Shown: piece by piece, positions 7,260 through 15,298 of the stretch
How the letters are laid out: each line of letters starts with the position of its first letter
How positions within the stretch are numbered: the first letter of the stretch is position 1
DNA from: Persephonella sp964519345
GTDB lineage: Bacteria; Aquificota; Aquificia; Aquificales; Hydrogenothermaceae
Length of the DNA stretch: 64,000 nt
Direction of reading: 5' to 3'
NCBI GenBank assembly: GCA_964519345.1
Contig: CAZFKX010000008.1
Coordinates: forward strand, 55,307-119,306
Made by a program: the position numbers and the translations under genes
The notes under the pieces: generated by a model
Seen by the model: the letters and a program-made list of their open reading frames with translations, nothing else
The model's database searches: none
Told to the model about the DNA's origin: nothing

Positions 7260-8866
7260 CAGCCTTTAGGCTTATAAAGTCCCATCTGTTTATTAACTAT
7301 AAAACTCTGACCTAATCCTAATATATTATTCGTAAGCCAGTATAAAACAAGTCCTGCTGGAAAGTTCATAAAAAGAAACGTAAAAACAAAAGCCATTATG
7401 TACATAATTATCTTCTGGTTTTTATCGGAAGACGGCATTATCCACTGCTGTGCTATCATGGAAACACCCATAAGTATGGGCAATATGTAGTACGGATCTT
7501 TATCTGCAAGATCCTGAACCCACAAGAAAGGAACCATTTTAAGTTCCACTGTAACCATAAGAACATTATAAAGAGCTATAAATATAGGTATCTGAGCTAT
7601 TATTGGAAGACAACCGCTCATAGGGTTTGTTCCATGTTCTGCATACAACTTCATCATCTCTTCTTGAAGCTTCTGTGGATCTTTCTGATATTTTTTCTGG
7701 AGTTTTTTTATCTCGGGAGCAAGATCAGCCATTTTTTTCATAGCCTTTAAACTCTTATGATTAAGAGGGAAAAGAACTATTCTTAAGAGAATTGTAAGGA
7801 TTATTATTGTCAGTCCCCAGTTGTGAATATAATCATATATAAAATGCATTATTAAAAATAAAGGTTTTCCAAGGATACCAAAAAATCCAAAATCTATACT
7901 GTCTCTTAATGCGAGATCCGTACCCCACTCTTTTTTATACCTTTCAGATATATCTCCCAGAAGGGAGTAAAGTTTAGGTCCGCCGAAGAAAAAGCCTTCA
8001 ACAGACGTTGGGATCTCTGAGAAAACAACAGTTTTTCCTTCTGCAACAGGAACAACATGGGTTGAAGAAAAACCCCCTTTTATTGAAAACATCTGCAGAA
8101 AATATTTATTCTCCTCACCAGCCCAGATTATATGTCCTCTTATTACCTGTTTTCTTTCAATATCAGAATCAAGCTTTATCAGCTCTTTATCTGTTTTTAT
8201 TATTGCTCCTGAATGACCAAAGGCCATATCTTCAGCCTTTAACGATATCCCGTTTATAACTGAAAGTCCGTACTTCTCAAGACCAGATGTATCTATTAAA
8301 ACAGTCAATGTAGAATCTTCATTGACTTCAAATATCTTTCTTACAGATATATTTCCCTTTTTAAGTTCAAATATAAGCTTACTTCCTTCCTGCTTGAAAG
8401 TATAAGGACTAAAATTTATTAAAGCTGTCAGCTCGGAACTTGTTGTGATTATTTCTGTTGGGAAAAGCCTGTTTGTTTTTGAAAAATCACTTATCATGTC
8501 TGTTTTGAATTTTTTAACATATATAGAAACTATTCTCGCACCTATCTTGGATATCTCAATATGCCCAAAATTCGTATTTATCTTTATAGTATCCTTTAAG
8601 TTGTCTGCATTTATCCTTCTTTTATCCAGAAGAAGATCAAAATCTCCTGTTTGTTTATAGGTTATTCTGCCTGTGGGCTCCTCTGTACTTTTATTTTTTA
8701 CCTCATCATGAGTTGAAACAACTTTTTGAGTCTCTGAAGATCTCTCTGGAACTGGTTCGGTTGGGTATAGGTAACTGCTTATTATAGAATATGCTATAAG
8801 TAAAACAGCAACAGCTATAAAAAAGATAAACATACGTTTCTGCATTTCTTGATCATTATTGTTCAT
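7259..8866 (-). CDS. yidC: Membrane protein insertase YidC
   Basis: 535 residues. An N-terminal membrane anchor (about 11-31) is followed by a large periplasmic beta domain (about 60-320) and the conserved five-helix insertase core (about 340-525) with the key arginine in TILLRIVLFPLNHKS. This is the Gram-negative architecture, which implies an outer membrane. It inserts and folds inner-membrane proteins, including ATP synthase subunit c, whose gene lies just upstream. It is flanked by yidD and mnmE in the classical rpmH-rnpA-yidD-yidC-mnmE order. Confidence 0.96.
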   Translation of the reverse strand: MNNNDQEMQKRMFIFFIAVAVLLIAYSIISSYLYPTEPVPERSSETQKVVSTHDEVKNKSTEEPTGRITYKQTGDFDLLLDKRRINADNLKDTIKINTNFGHIEISKIGARIVSIYVKKFKTDMISDFSKTNRLFPTEIITTSSELTALINFSPYTFKQEGSKLIFELKKGNISVRKIFEVNEDSTLTVLIDTSGLEKYGLSVINGISLKAEDMAFGHSGAIIKTDKELIKLDSDIERKQVIRGHIIWAGEENKYFLQMFSIKGGFSSTHVVPVAEGKTVVFSEIPTSVEGFFFGGPKLYSLLGDISERYKKEWGTDLALRDSIDFGFFGILGKPLFLIMHFIYDYIHNWGLTIIILTILLRIVLFPLNHKSLKAMKKMADLAPEIKKLQKKYQKDPQKLQEEMMKLYAEHGTNPMSGCLPIIAQIPIFIALYNVLMVTVELKMVPFLWVQDLADKDPYYILPILMGVSMIAQQWIMPSSDKNQKIIMYIMAFVFTFLFMNFPAGLVLYWLTNNILGLGQSFIVNKQMGLYKPKG

Positions 8867-8887
8867 CTGCTACCTCTCTAAGTATTT

Positions 8888-9094
8888 TTATGGATAATCT
8901 ATACCGCCCTTTGAAAAAGGATTGCATCTTAAAATCCTCCATACAGCTTTTAATGAGCCTTTTAATGCGCCATACTTCTGTATGGACTGTATAGCATAGC
9001 TTGAACATGTAGGATAATATCTACAGCTGTTTGGTAATACAGGTGAAATAAAGTTTTTATAAATCTTAATAAGTTTTATCAGAAATCTGTCCAT
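8888..9094 (-). CDS. yidD: Membrane protein insertion efficiency factor YidD
   Basis: 68 residues with the family signature CRYYPTCSSYA and a late CNPF; an amphipathic helix at the N-terminus fits peripheral attachment to the inner membrane. It assists YidC/Sec insertion. Its first 29 bases overlap the end of rnpA in another frame, so the pair is probably translationally coupled. Confidence 0.95.
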   Translation of the reverse strand: MDRFLIKLIKIYKNFISPVLPNSCRYYPTCSSYAIQSIQKYGALKGSLKAVWRILRCNPFSKGGIDYP

Positions 9095-9419
9095 TACCTT
9101 CTCTAAGGATTGATATTAATTTTTCAATATCACCGTAAAGGTCTGAGCTCTTTTTTCCAATGATATTTTTTTTCCCAATAAAAATGATATCATAACTGAG
9201 ATCTTTGAAAACCCTATAATATTCCCTTAAAACCTCTTTTAAAATTCTTTTTGCTCTATTCCTAACAACAGCTTTTTTAGAAAATTTTTTTGATAGTATA
9301 AATGCAAATCTTGAATAACCCAGCATGTTTTTTTTATAAACTGCAATAAAATTTTCTGTGTTTAATACTTTTCCTTCTGAAAGAATTTTTTTTATCTCGC
9401 GATTTTTAAGGGTAACCAT
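9066..9419 (-). CDS. rnpA: Ribonuclease P protein component
   Basis: 117 residues from the ATG at 9417-9419, which matches the usual N-terminus (MVTLKNREIKKIL). It binds the catalytic RNA and helps it cut tRNA 5' leaders. The conserved RNR-type motif is visible (VVRNRAKRILKE). The reading frame stays open a further 33 codons upstream to a TTG at 9516-9518 and beyond, inside rpmH; a longer protein of 150 residues is possible. No clear Shine-Dalgarno precedes the ATG, which lies 16 bases after the rpmH stop. Confidence 0.9.
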   Translation of the reverse strand: MVTLKNREIKKILSEGKVLNTENFIAVYKKNMLGYSRFAFILSKKFSKKAVVRNRAKRILKEVLREYYRVFKDLSYDIIFIGKKNIIGKKSSDLYGDIEKLISILREGNGQISDKTY

Positions 9420-9435
9420 AGTAGGACGCCATCGC

Positions 9436-9579
9436 TTAGCTGATGGCGATTCTTTTTCTTCCTTTTCTCCTTCTCCTTGCAAGTATCTTTCTTCCAGATT
9501 TTGTTCTTTTCCTTGCAAGGAAACCTGAGGTTCTCTTCCTCTTCTTATTAGAAAGATGATCTTTTATCTTTTCTGGCAT
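9436..9579 (-). CDS. rpmH: 50S ribosomal protein L34
   Basis: 47 residues, extremely basic, with the family core KRKRTSGFLARKRTKSGRKIL. The ATG at 9577-9579 has an excellent GGAGGAG Shine-Dalgarno; a longer frame to 9630 has no support. It begins just after the atpE terminator and heads the rpmH-rnpA-yidD-yidC-mnmE cluster. Its 3' half is also open in the rnpA frame. Confidence 0.95.
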   Translation of the reverse strand: MPEKIKDHLSNKKRKRTSGFLARKRTKSGRKILARRRRKGRKRIAIS

Positions 9580-9600
9580 TTTACTCCTCCTGAATTTATA

Positions 9601-9634
9601 AAATAAAAAGAGCGCACATACTGGATGCACGCCC
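9601..9634 (-). terminator. Intrinsic terminator after atpE
   Basis: On the minus strand a 10-bp stem with some G-U pairs (GGGCGTGCAT / ATGTGCGCTC) and a five-base loop is followed by CTTTTTATTTT. It separates atpE from rpmH. A TATAAA-like -10 box lies in the following bases, so rpmH may have its own promoter overlapping the T tract. Confidence 0.75.
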
Positions 9635-9673
9635 TTGATATATAAAGTTATCTATTAAAGTTTTGCTGTAGCC

Positions 9674-10030
9674 TTAGAATCCAGCTTTTCCGTCAAATAT
9701 TCCTGTAAACAGGAATATAATAGCAATTAAAAGTCCGTAGAGAACAAACGTTTCTATAAGTGCCATACCAATAAACATTGTTGTTAAAAGTTTTCCACCC
9801 ATATTTGGATTTCTTGCCATTCCTTCAAGAACGCCTCTTATAGCATTACCAAGCCCAGCAGCACCACCACCAGCAGCAGCACCTATAGCAACTCCAGCAC
9901 CTATAGCAACTCCTCCGTAAAAGATAGCTCTTGCCATAGCATCAGCTGTAGCACCCTCACCTGCAAAGGCAGCTGAAATAGCACCTGCTACCATCATTAA
10001 CATTATGAATGGGGTAGAGTATTTCTTCAT
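9674..10030 (-). CDS. atpE: ATP synthase subunit c (proton ring), with signal peptide
   Basis: 118 residues, longer than the usual 75-90 because of an N-terminal secretion signal (residues 1-23, likely cut after AFA). Two glycine/alanine-rich helices flank the polar loop ARNP (72-75). The ion-carrying carboxylate is E93 in MALIETF, which suggests proton rather than sodium coupling, though this was not tested. Many copies form the membrane ring. An AAGGAGG Shine-Dalgarno precedes the ATG. The gene is the last of atpB-usp-atpE and is followed by a terminator. A signal peptide on subunit c is recalled from Aquifex. Confidence 0.95.
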   Translation of the reverse strand: MKKYSTPFIMLMMVAGAISAAFAGEGATADAMARAIFYGGVAIGAGVAIGAAAGGGAAGLGNAIRGVLEGMARNPNMGGKLLTTMFIGMALIETFVLYGLLIAIIFLFTGIFDGKAGF

Positions 10031-10053
10031 TACTGTAAAAACCTCCTTACTTT

Positions 10054-10452
10054 TTATTTTATTACCAGTATTTGCGAGTGTATTTTTGGTATATCTCTCT
10101 CATAGTCTTGAGTTATAACTGTAAGATCAGGCTTCTCAGTACTAACTATTTCGGGAAGCCTGTCCACCAATCTTCCTTTTGCATCAATAATAAATCTGAA
10201 TGTCCCTTCAAAATCTTTCAGTAAAGGTTTAAGTCTGTCTCTAACATTTTTCTCTGCATTTTCTCTAAGATCTGGGGCAGAAGGTATTCCAAAGGAAGAA
10301 CTCATTTTAAGCATTGTATAGACATCTTCCATCTCATGATAAACTACAAGCTCGCTACCGTATCTTTTTGCCAAATCTTTAGCCCATTCTAAAGCCTTCA
10401 ATGAGACAGGCGAAAGATCTACACAAACCAGAACCTTATTTACATTCACCAT
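10054..10452 (-). CDS. Universal stress protein family (UspA-like), divergent
   Basis: 132 residues. The N-terminal half has the Usp fold pattern (KVLVCVDLSPVSLKALEWAKDLAK). The C-terminal strand PDLTVITQD and LVIK are present, but the GxxGx9GS nucleotide-binding loop of ATP-binding Usp proteins is missing, so ATP binding is unlikely. It sits between atpB and atpE with gaps of 11 and 23 bases and must be co-transcribed with them. A role tied to the ATP synthase is inferred only from this position. Confidence 0.75.
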   Translation of the reverse strand: MVNVNKVLVCVDLSPVSLKALEWAKDLAKRYGSELVVYHEMEDVYTMLKMSSSFGIPSAPDLRENAEKNVRDRLKPLLKDFEGTFRFIIDAKGRLVDRLPEIVSTEKPDLTVITQDYERDIPKIHSQILVIK

Positions 10453-10463
10453 AGGTTAACCCC

Positions 10464-11114
10464 TTAATGTGCTTCTTCAGTAATTGCACCAGCTATATAA
10501 ACTGTTGTAAGTATCATAAAAACGTAGGTCTGCAGGAAAACGGCAATAAGGTGAACAACCATTATAGGAAGTGGTACAAGTAAAGGAACAAGCATTATTA
10601 AAACAATAGTTATAAGTTCGCCGCCTGTCATATTTGCAAAAAGACGCAAAGCAAGAGTTATTGGTCTGCTTATATGGGAGATTATCTCTATAATGAAAAA
10701 TATTGGCGCAGCTACAGGAATAGGTCCCATAAAATGTTTTAGATATCCTACGCCATGTTTTCTGAATCCCTCAACATTATATATAACAAATACAAGCAAG
10801 GCTAAAGCAAGAGTTGTATTTATATTCGCAGTGTAAGACTCAAGACCGGGGATCATACCCATAACATTTCCAAAAAACACAAAAAGTCCTATCCCTGCAA
10901 CAAGAGGAAAGTATTTTCTTCCCTTTTCACCCATATTTTCTTTTATCATATTGTCAACAAACTCTATATACATCTCAAATAAATTCTGAAGGGGTGTTGG
11001 TATTAAAGAAGGTTTTTTAGCAAATGTTGAAAATATAACAGGAACAATAACAAGAGCAACAACAGCAAAAAGAACATGATTAATGTATAAACCTTCCAAA
11101 GCTAAGGCCTCCAT
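10464..11114 (-). CDS. atpB: ATP synthase subunit a
   Basis: 216 residues with five to six membrane helices. It forms the proton half-channels against the c ring. The essential arginine is R157 in ITLALRLFANMTGGE. An extended -10 promoter lies 33 bases upstream. The F1 subunits are in a separate operon at 17886-23321; no atpI-like gene precedes it. Confidence 0.96.
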   Translation of the reverse strand: MEALALEGLYINHVLFAVVALVIVPVIFSTFAKKPSLIPTPLQNLFEMYIEFVDNMIKENMGEKGRKYFPLVAGIGLFVFFGNVMGMIPGLESYTANINTTLALALLVFVIYNVEGFRKHGVGYLKHFMGPIPVAAPIFFIIEIISHISRPITLALRLFANMTGGELITIVLIMLVPLLVPLPIMVVHLIAVFLQTYVFMILTTVYIAGAITEEAH

Positions 11115-11146
11115 TCGTTATTACCGATATGACACAAACTTCAATT

Positions 11147-11176
11147 ATTATATCAGAAAAAGTTAGTCTGTGTAAA
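11147..11176 (-). promoter_or_regulatory. Promoter of atpB-usp-atpE
   Basis: CTGATATAAT at 11147-11156 (TGA plus TATAAT) with a TTTACA -35 hexamer at 11171-11176 and 18 bases between. The predicted transcript start leaves a leader of about 25 bases. The -35 ends one base before the aroC stop codon. Confidence 0.65.
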
Positions 11177-12352
11177 CTAAAACTCTTTAGTATAAATCCT
11201 GTACTCTTCAATTCTTTTTTTTATCTCAACCCAGTTGTCATTACCGAATTTTTCAATAACTGCCTGAGCAAGAATAAAGGCAAGCATTGCTTCTCCAACA
11301 ACAGCTGCAGCTGGAACAGCAGTAACATCAGATCTCTCTTTTGCAGCATCAAAAGGCTGTTTTGTTTTTATATTTACGGATCTTAAAGATTTTTTTCTCA
11401 TCAATGTTGGTATAGGTTTCATACCTACTCTAACCAGTATAGGTTCTCCATTTGTTATTCCTCCCTCAATTCCACCTGCTCTGTTTGTTCTGTGGTAAAA
11501 TCCAGTATTCCTATCCCAGAAAATCTCGTCATGAGCCTGAGAACCATAAATACCAGAAAGAGCAAACCCTTCTCCTATCTCAACACCTTTTATCGCTTGT
11601 ATGCTCATCATAGCCTGAGCAATTCTTCCGTCAAGCCTTCTGTCCCAATGGACATGAGTTCCAAGTCCAACGGGAACACCTGTGGCAAACACTTCAAAAA
11701 TACCTCCAAGACTCTCGCCTTCCTCTTTAGCTTTATCTATCAAGTTTTTGAATATACCGTCATTCTCAGGAATAGGTATCCTTACTTCTGATTTTTCAGC
11801 ATTTTCAAATCTTTCTTCAAGGGGAATATCCTTTATTTTCTCCTTTATAGAAAGCTCGCCTATTGATACCACATAACTTCCTATCTTTATACCAATATCC
11901 TCAAGCAACTGTTTACATACAGCACCTACTGCAACCCTTGTTGTTGTTTCTCTTGCACTTGCCCTTTCAAGAACATTTCTCAAATCCTGAAACCCATATT
12001 TTATTCCTCCCGGAAGATCAGCATGTCCTGGACGTGGATTTAATATCTCCTTTTTTTCTACAGAAATGCCTTCTACAGCCATAATATCAGTCCAGTTTTC
12101 CCAATCTTTATTTTTTATCATAAGCGTTACTGGAGATCCAAGTGTATATCCAAATCTTACACCAGATAGTATCTCAACCCTATCTTTCTCTATTTTCATT
12201 CTTCCGCCGCGTCCGTATCCTGCCTGCCTTCTCGAGAGTTCCCTGTTTATATAATCAGAAGAAATTTTAAGATTAGAAGGAAGTCCTTCAATAATGGCTG
12301 TAAGAGCAGGTCCATGAGATTCGCCAGCATTTAAGAATCTTAATACGCCCAT
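11177..12352 (-). CDS. aroC: Chorismate synthase
   Basis: 391 residues. It makes chorismate from EPSP, the last step of the shikimate pathway, using reduced FMN. Family marks include GESHGPALT at 11-19, the RQAGYGRGGRM stretch near 43-52, GHADLPGGIKY near 112-122 and the RASARETT segment around 133-140. The length fits the monofunctional bacterial enzyme. A Shine-Dalgarno (AAGGGG) precedes the ATG. It is divergent from the diiron protein gene. Confidence 0.97.
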   Translation of the reverse strand: MGVLRFLNAGESHGPALTAIIEGLPSNLKISSDYINRELSRRQAGYGRGGRMKIEKDRVEILSGVRFGYTLGSPVTLMIKNKDWENWTDIMAVEGISVEKKEILNPRPGHADLPGGIKYGFQDLRNVLERASARETTTRVAVGAVCKQLLEDIGIKIGSYVVSIGELSIKEKIKDIPLEERFENAEKSEVRIPIPENDGIFKNLIDKAKEEGESLGGIFEVFATGVPVGLGTHVHWDRRLDGRIAQAMMSIQAIKGVEIGEGFALSGIYGSQAHDEIFWDRNTGFYHRTNRAGGIEGGITNGEPILVRVGMKPIPTLMRKKSLRSVNIKTKQPFDAAKERSDVTAVPAAAVVGEAMLAFILAQAVIEKFGNDNWVEIKKRIEEYRIYTKEF

Positions 12353-12456
12353 TTTACCCCTTCAGCAGTTTTTTAACATCTCTAATTATATATTAAATAG
12401 ATTCAGCTTACTTCCGAAAATTCTTAGTAACATTTATTAATTTTTAAGGTAATTTC

Positions 12457-13194
12457 ATGGACAAGGTTCTTTTTGACTCTAAGAGTCACAAATTTATTTT
12501 GTTAGGTTTTGCAGAAAGTAAAGAAGAACTTGGTATTCCTTCCAATCAGTATCTGATTGTTCACAACAACAAAGGCATAATACTTGATCCCGGGGGATTC
12601 GGTTTATTCCCAATACTTCTTTCAAGGATATTAAAATATACAAAGCTTAACAATATAAAAGCTATAATTTTATCCCATCAAGATCCTGATATATGTGGTG
12701 GTCTGAATATATGGCTTGAGATGACAGATGCCAAAGCCTATATATCAAGATTATGGCTCAGATTTATCCCTCATTATGATATTAAAAAGACAGATCAGAT
12801 TTATGGAGTTCCTGATGAAGGAATGAATTTAGAGATTGATGATAGACTCAGTTTAAAGATCATTCCTGCACATTTTTTACATTCCCCGGGCCATATAAAT
12901 GTTTACGATCCCATCTCTAAAATCCTTTTTACAGGAGATATTGGTGCAGGATTGCTTCCTTGTTCAGAAAATAAACTCTTTGTAGAGGACTTTGATGAGT
13001 ATATAAAATGTATAGACAGTTTTCACAAAAGATATATGGCATCAAATGAGGCCTTAAGAAAATGGGTAAAAAGAGTAGAAAAATTAGATATTGAGATAAT
13101 AGCACCACAACATGGCTACCTTTTTAAAGGTGAAAATGTAGAAAAGCTCCTTAGATATCTTTATGATCTAAAATGTGGAGTTGATATATTTTGA
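12457..13194 (+). CDS. Diiron / metallo-beta-lactamase-fold protein of flavodiiron (oxygen-binding) type
   Basis: 245 residues, a stand-alone metallo-beta-lactamase domain without the flavodoxin half of flavodiiron proteins. Visible metal-site residues: H74, D76 and D78 in SHQDPD, H142 and H146 in HSPGH, D161 in FTGD and H219 in PQHG. In flavodiiron enzymes the first motif is HxExDH; here E is D and the final H is I, so the site is altered. Related domains bind O2 or NO and have been recruited as oxygen sensors. The next gene, a GGDEF-EAL protein, starts inside its stop codon. An oxygen-sensor role is inferred. Confidence 0.75.
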   Translation: MDKVLFDSKSHKFILLGFAESKEELGIPSNQYLIVHNNKGIILDPGGFGLFPILLSRILKYTKLNNIKAIILSHQDPDICGGLNIWLEMTDAKAYISRLWLRFIPHYDIKKTDQIYGVPDEGMNLEIDDRLSLKIIPAHFLHSPGHINVYDPISKILFTGDIGAGLLPCSENKLFVEDFDEYIKCIDSFHKRYMASNEALRKWVKRVEKLDIEIIAPQHGYLFKGENVEKLLRYLYDLKCGVDIF

Positions 13195-15242
13195 GCAGGA
13201 AGAATTTAAACTTTGAAAACTTAAGGAAAGAACTTGCACTCAAAAGCGGAACTGTTATTGAAAATTTGCTCAAGTACAACTCTCTAATAAAGGGGCTTAG
13301 AAGGGAGATCAAAAGTCTATCTGATTCTTACGAATTCAAAGAACAGTCCTGTGATCTTATCTTAGAGGAGTTTGAAAAAAACTTAAATTACAATATAAAG
13401 CTTGTTAAAGATGGGAGCATCAGAGCTATAGATCTTATACTTCTTCTTGAAAAAGAGGTTGTCGATAAGAAGCTTTTACAGGAAGAAACAAAGATATTAA
13501 AAGAGATTGTCCTTTCCAGGGAAAATATTATGGACTGGAAAGGGTATGCTAAAGAGATACTGAAAAAATTAAAAAATATATACCCTTACGATCTTTTTTT
13601 CTTTATGTTTGAAGAAGACAACCTTATAAAATTCTATTTATTTTATAGTTATATACCACCTGAAGATATAAAAAAAAATATAAAAATATACCTTGTTGAA
13701 AATGTAATTAACAGCTATAGAGAAAGTTTGAACAGAAACGTAGAATTTGAAGAGATATTCATAACAACCAAGACAAAAAGAAAAGAGATAAAGAAGATAC
13801 ATATTGAGACGCATCAATTTTTACCAGATTCACCCGGAATAGGAGGGATACTTGGTCTTATTGTTCTACCGGAAGTAAAGCTGACGAGAAAGGATACAAA
13901 TATCTTAAACTCAATACTGTCAATAATGACTCTTGTAACAGGATCGTCAAGAGCATTATCAAAAGCCATTACAGAACTTGAGTATTTTGCTGGACATGAT
14001 CCTTTAACAGATCTTTACAACAGAAGAATTTTTGAAGACCTATTAAAATATGAAGTCAGCAGGGCAAAAAGAAAAAATTACAGATTTTCTCTCATACTTA
14101 TTGATCTTGACAACTTCAAGTATATAAATGATACCTACGGTCATCATATTGGTGATATTGTCCTGAAGTCTGTAGCTGACATACTTGAAGCTTCAATAAG
14201 AGAAGGCGATCTTGTGGCAAGAATAGGAGGGGATGAGTTTGTTATACTTCTCAGCGAAACCGAAATAGATAAAGCACTGATTGTTGCTGAAAGAATACGT
14301 AAAAATCTTGAAGACAACAAATTATGCATTTTTGAAGGTGCTGTTGTATCTGTCAGTGCATCCCTTGGCGTAGTTGAGTTTCCAACACATGGAACAACAA
14401 AAGAAGAGCTTATGATGGTTGTAGATAACGCTCTTTATAGGGCAAAGGATCTTGGGAAGAATAAAGTTTATGTTCCTACACATGAAGAGATACAAAAGAC
14501 AATAAAAGAAAAAAGAAAGGAATTTTCCATACTCCAAGAAGCTATAGATCAGGAGCTTTTCGTTCCATATTTTCAGCCTATATACGATTTAAAAAATAAT
14601 AAAATCCATGCTTATGAGGTACTTGCAAGACTAAAAGATGAAAAAGGCGAGGTTATATCGGCTTATAGATTCATATCTCTTGCTGAAAAGCTTGGAAAGA
14701 TAAAAGATATAGATAAAACCATTATAAAAAAAGCTCTTACAGAAAAATCAAAACTTAATCTTACTGAAAAACTTTTTCTTAATCTATCAGCGAAGGATAT
14801 ATCTGATGATTCATTCTGGCAGTATATATTTTCGGTTGTAAATGATCTAAAAATCAATCCTGATGAAATAGTTTTTGAACTTACAGAAAGGGAAGCTGTA
14901 AAAGAAACAGCTGAAGTTCAGGCACTTATAGTTAAACTAAAAAACAAAGGTTTTGGTTTTGCTATAGACGACTTTGGCAGTGGTTACTCATCCTTTTATT
15001 ATCTGAAATACTTTCCTATAGATTATGTAAAAATAGATGGAGAGTTTATAAGAGAGCTTAATTCCTCAGACCCAAAAAGCATCGCCTTTGTTGAAAGTAT
15101 GAATTTGCTTTGTAAAAGATTAGATATAAAAACCGTTGCTGAATCCATAGAAAACGGAGAAATACTTGAAGTTATAAAACAGATAGGAATAGACTACGGT
15201 CAGGGTTTTTATCTTGGATATCCAGAATCAAAATTTCTTTGA
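13191..15242 (+). CDS. c-di-GMP cyclase/phosphodiesterase (GGDEF-EAL)
   Basis: 683 residues. The N-terminal 250 residues are helical, then GAF-like (about 119-250). The GGDEF domain follows (about 265-430), with intact GGDEF at 346-350 and the inhibitory RxxD site REGD at 337-340. The EAL domain covers about 450-683: EVLAR at 476-480 in place of EALLR, N531, the E of ELTE, DDFGSGYSS at 593-601, VKIDG near 614 and the AESIE near 650 are all kept, so both activities are possible. No membrane segment is seen. The start is TTG in the sequence TTGA, overlapping the diiron-protein stop by four bases, which implies coupled translation. Confidence 0.9.
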   Translation: MSRKNLNFENLRKELALKSGTVIENLLKYNSLIKGLRREIKSLSDSYEFKEQSCDLILEEFEKNLNYNIKLVKDGSIRAIDLILLLEKEVVDKKLLQEETKILKEIVLSRENIMDWKGYAKEILKKLKNIYPYDLFFFMFEEDNLIKFYLFYSYIPPEDIKKNIKIYLVENVINSYRESLNRNVEFEEIFITTKTKRKEIKKIHIETHQFLPDSPGIGGILGLIVLPEVKLTRKDTNILNSILSIMTLVTGSSRALSKAITELEYFAGHDPLTDLYNRRIFEDLLKYEVSRAKRKNYRFSLILIDLDNFKYINDTYGHHIGDIVLKSVADILEASIREGDLVARIGGDEFVILLSETEIDKALIVAERIRKNLEDNKLCIFEGAVVSVSASLGVVEFPTHGTTKEELMMVVDNALYRAKDLGKNKVYVPTHEEIQKTIKEKRKEFSILQEAIDQELFVPYFQPIYDLKNNKIHAYEVLARLKDEKGEVISAYRFISLAEKLGKIKDIDKTIIKKALTEKSKLNLTEKLFLNLSAKDISDDSFWQYIFSVVNDLKINPDEIVFELTEREAVKETAEVQALIVKLKNKGFGFAIDDFGSGYSSFYYLKYFPIDYVKIDGEFIRELNSSDPKSIAFVESMNLLCKRLDIKTVAESIENGEILEVIKQIGIDYGQGFYLGYPESKFL

Positions 15243-15298
15243 AATCCATTTTATTCTTTGAGATAATGATAAAAAGATAAAAATCAGGAGATTTAATA

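Noticed and set aside
8008..8259. Plus-strand open frame of 83 codons antisense to yidC
   Set aside because: It lies wholly inside a well-supported gene and has a low-complexity Leu/Gln-rich product without motifs.
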